From NCBI GenBank assembly GCA_023424865.1, contig JAFADM010000265.1, positions 1 through 6,934 on the forward strand: a stretch of DNA of 6,934 bases. The letters run 5' to 3'. This DNA comes from Bacillota bacterium. GTDB lineage: Bacteria; Bacillota_A; Clostridia; DSM-8532. The notes below the pieces were generated by a model. That model did not search any database. It saw nothing but the letters and a program-made list of their open reading frames with translations, and was not told the DNA's origin. Positions 5,906-6,934 of the stretch are shown here, one piece after another (positions within the stretch are counted from its first letter, which is position 1; each line of letters begins with the position of its first letter). A program made the position numbers and the translations under genes.

Positions 5906-6862
5906 GTGGAACTAAAGCAAAGTCAACGTGCCTACCCTTATTCTTTCACGGCCAAAAAGTCGTCATTTTCCTCTTATTTCAAAAGAAATATAGGATTATA
6001 CGCCTTTTTGCTCCCAGGATTTATCTACCTTTTTATATTTAATTATATTCCCATGTACGGTATTGTCATTGCCTTTCAGGACTTTAATGTGGTTAAGGGA
6101 ATTTTCGCAAGCGATTGGATAGGCTGGGAGAATTTCAGATACCTTTTTCATTCCAGGGATTTTCTTGAGATTTTTAAAAACTCGGTCTTTTTAAGCCTGC
6201 TTCGTATTATCTGGGGTTTCCCGGCTCCCATTATCCTTGCAGTGATGCTGAACGAAGCTAAAAACAGAGTTTTCAAAAAGAGCGTACAAACAATCGTTTA
6301 TCTGCCTCACTTCATTTCCTGGGTTGCTCTGGCAGGCATGGTTTCCATGTTCCTTGCGCCCTCCGGAGGACTTCTCAATAATCTTATTGAAATGCTGGGG
6401 GGACAGGCCATACCCTTTTTGACCAAGCCGGAATATTTCAGAACCATTTTAATCTGTACGGAAATATTCAAGGAAGTGGGCTGGGGAACCATCATTTACC
6501 TTGCGGCTATGACAGGCATTGATCCTGAGATTTATGAGGCAGCGGTTATTGACGGGGCTACCCGTATACAGCGTATTTTCTACATAACCCTGCCCGGTAT
6601 CGCCTCAACCATAGTGGTGCTTCTGGTGCTCCGCATGGGCAGCGTTTTGAGAAATGGGTTCGAGCAGGTGTTTTTGCTCCAGAACCCTCTGGTATACTCC
6701 GTTTCCGATATCTTTGAAACCTATACCTACCGGGTGGGCTTAATTGAGGGCCGGTACAGCTACTCGGCTGCGGTAGGCATGTTCCAGTCGGTGGTGGGCT
6801 TTATTATGATAAGCATCACAAACTGGCTCTCCCGCAGAGTAAACGAAAACAGCCTGTACTGA
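5906..6862 (+). CDS. LplB-type ABC sugar transporter permease
   Basis: This 318-residue integral membrane protein is a permease of the CUT1 carbohydrate importer class, closest in character to LplB/polysaccharide-type permeases. It forms half of the membrane channel and contacts the ATPase. About six transmembrane helices are seen, starting at about 30-50 (GLYAFLLPGFIYLFIFNYIP, then MYGIVIAF), and further segments near 91-115, 128-150, 180-205, 227-248 and 288-312. The EAA loop that docks the ATPase is complete: E211-A-A, G217, then I-T-L-P ending at P230. The start is taken as GTG 5906 because of the ribosome binding site; an upstream TTG at 5897 in the same frame is too close to it. The next gene begins 16 bases after the stop, so the two are one operon. 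The substrate is unknown; the family handles oligosaccharides, often plant polysaccharide breakdown products. The ATPase and binding protein genes are not in the window. Confidence 0.92.
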   Translation: MELKQSQRAYPYSFTAKKSSFSSYFKRNIGLYAFLLPGFIYLFIFNYIPMYGIVIAFQDFNVVKGIFASDWIGWENFRYLFHSRDFLEIFKNSVFLSLLRIIWGFPAPIILAVMLNEAKNRVFKKSVQTIVYLPHFISWVALAGMVSMFLAPSGGLLNNLIEMLGGQAIPFLTKPEYFRTILICTEIFKEVGWGTIIYLAAMTGIDPEIYEAAVIDGATRIQRIFYITLPGIASTIVVLLVLRMGSVLRNGFEQVFLLQNPLVYSVSDIFETYTYRVGLIEGRYSYSAAVGMFQSVVGFIMISITNWLSRRVNENSLY

Positions 6863-6870
6863 GGAAGGAG
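6863..6870 (+). promoter_or_regulatory. Ribosome binding site of the second permease gene
   Basis: GGAAGGAG directly follows the stop codon of the first permease gene and lies 8 bases before the ATG at 6879. Confidence 0.75.
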
Positions 6871-6878
6871 TATTCAAC

Positions 6879-6934
6879 ATGAAAATAAAACGGGACGGAA
6901 CGGTTTTTGATGCCGTAAATGTCATTCTTTTAAC
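6879..6934 (+). CDS. Start of a second ABC sugar permease (YtcP/LplC-like), cut by window end
   Basis: Only 18 full codons are present. They read MKIKRDGTVFDAVNVILL, a basic N-terminus followed by the F-D-x-V-N-x-I-L-L pattern typical of the first residues of YtcP/LplC-type permeases, just before their first membrane helix. The strong ribosome binding site and the 16-base gap from the LplB-type gene fit the usual order of the two channel subunits in these operons. The assignment rests on this short match and on position, as the rest of the gene is outside the window. Confidence 0.7.
   Translation, partial: MKIKRDGTVFDAVNVILL

Overview
The window looks like part of a Bacillota (low-GC Gram-positive) chromosome, either clostridial or Paenibacillus-like; the sequence does not decide between them. 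The evidence is a YesM/YesN-type two-component system next to an LplB-type sugar permease, an ECF sigma factor paired with a DUF4179 membrane protein, strong GGAGG-like ribosome binding sites, and intrinsic terminators. All genes lie on the + strand. Coding DNA is of moderate GC, and the longest gap (5500-5905) is clearly AT-rich.

Layout: (1) 1-1799 holds the 3' part of an ECF-type sigma factor gene and, overlapping it by ATGA, a membrane-anchored DUF4179/DUF5643 protein, probably its anti-sigma factor. (2) 1800-2083 holds a candidate structured RNA segment, an intrinsic terminator, a sigma-A-like promoter whose -35 lies in the terminator loop, and a 13-bp element. (3) 2084-5499 holds a YesN-type response regulator (REC plus AraC-type DNA-binding domain) and a YesM-type sensor histidine kinase, again overlapping by ATGA. 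(4) 5500-5905 holds a long-stem terminator, about 95 bp of helically phased A-tracts, a TTTACT-N17-TATAAT promoter, and a second, inverted copy of the 13-bp element right at the predicted transcription start. (5) 5906-6934 holds an LplB-type ABC sugar permease gene and the first codons of a second permease gene, which runs off the end.

Inferred working model: the YesM-like kinase senses an extracellular signal, probably linked to an oligo- or polysaccharide, through its periplasm-facing (outside) CACHE-like region. It phosphorylates the YesN-like regulator, which controls the sugar importer operon starting at 5906. The 13-bp sequence shared between the regulator's own leader and the importer promoter is the best cis-acting candidate for this link and is the most interesting observation here. 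The sigma/anti-sigma pair is separated by a terminator and is probably an independent unit. I did not see an evidently new multi-gene system; the genes belong to known families and the novelty lies in the intergenic DNA.
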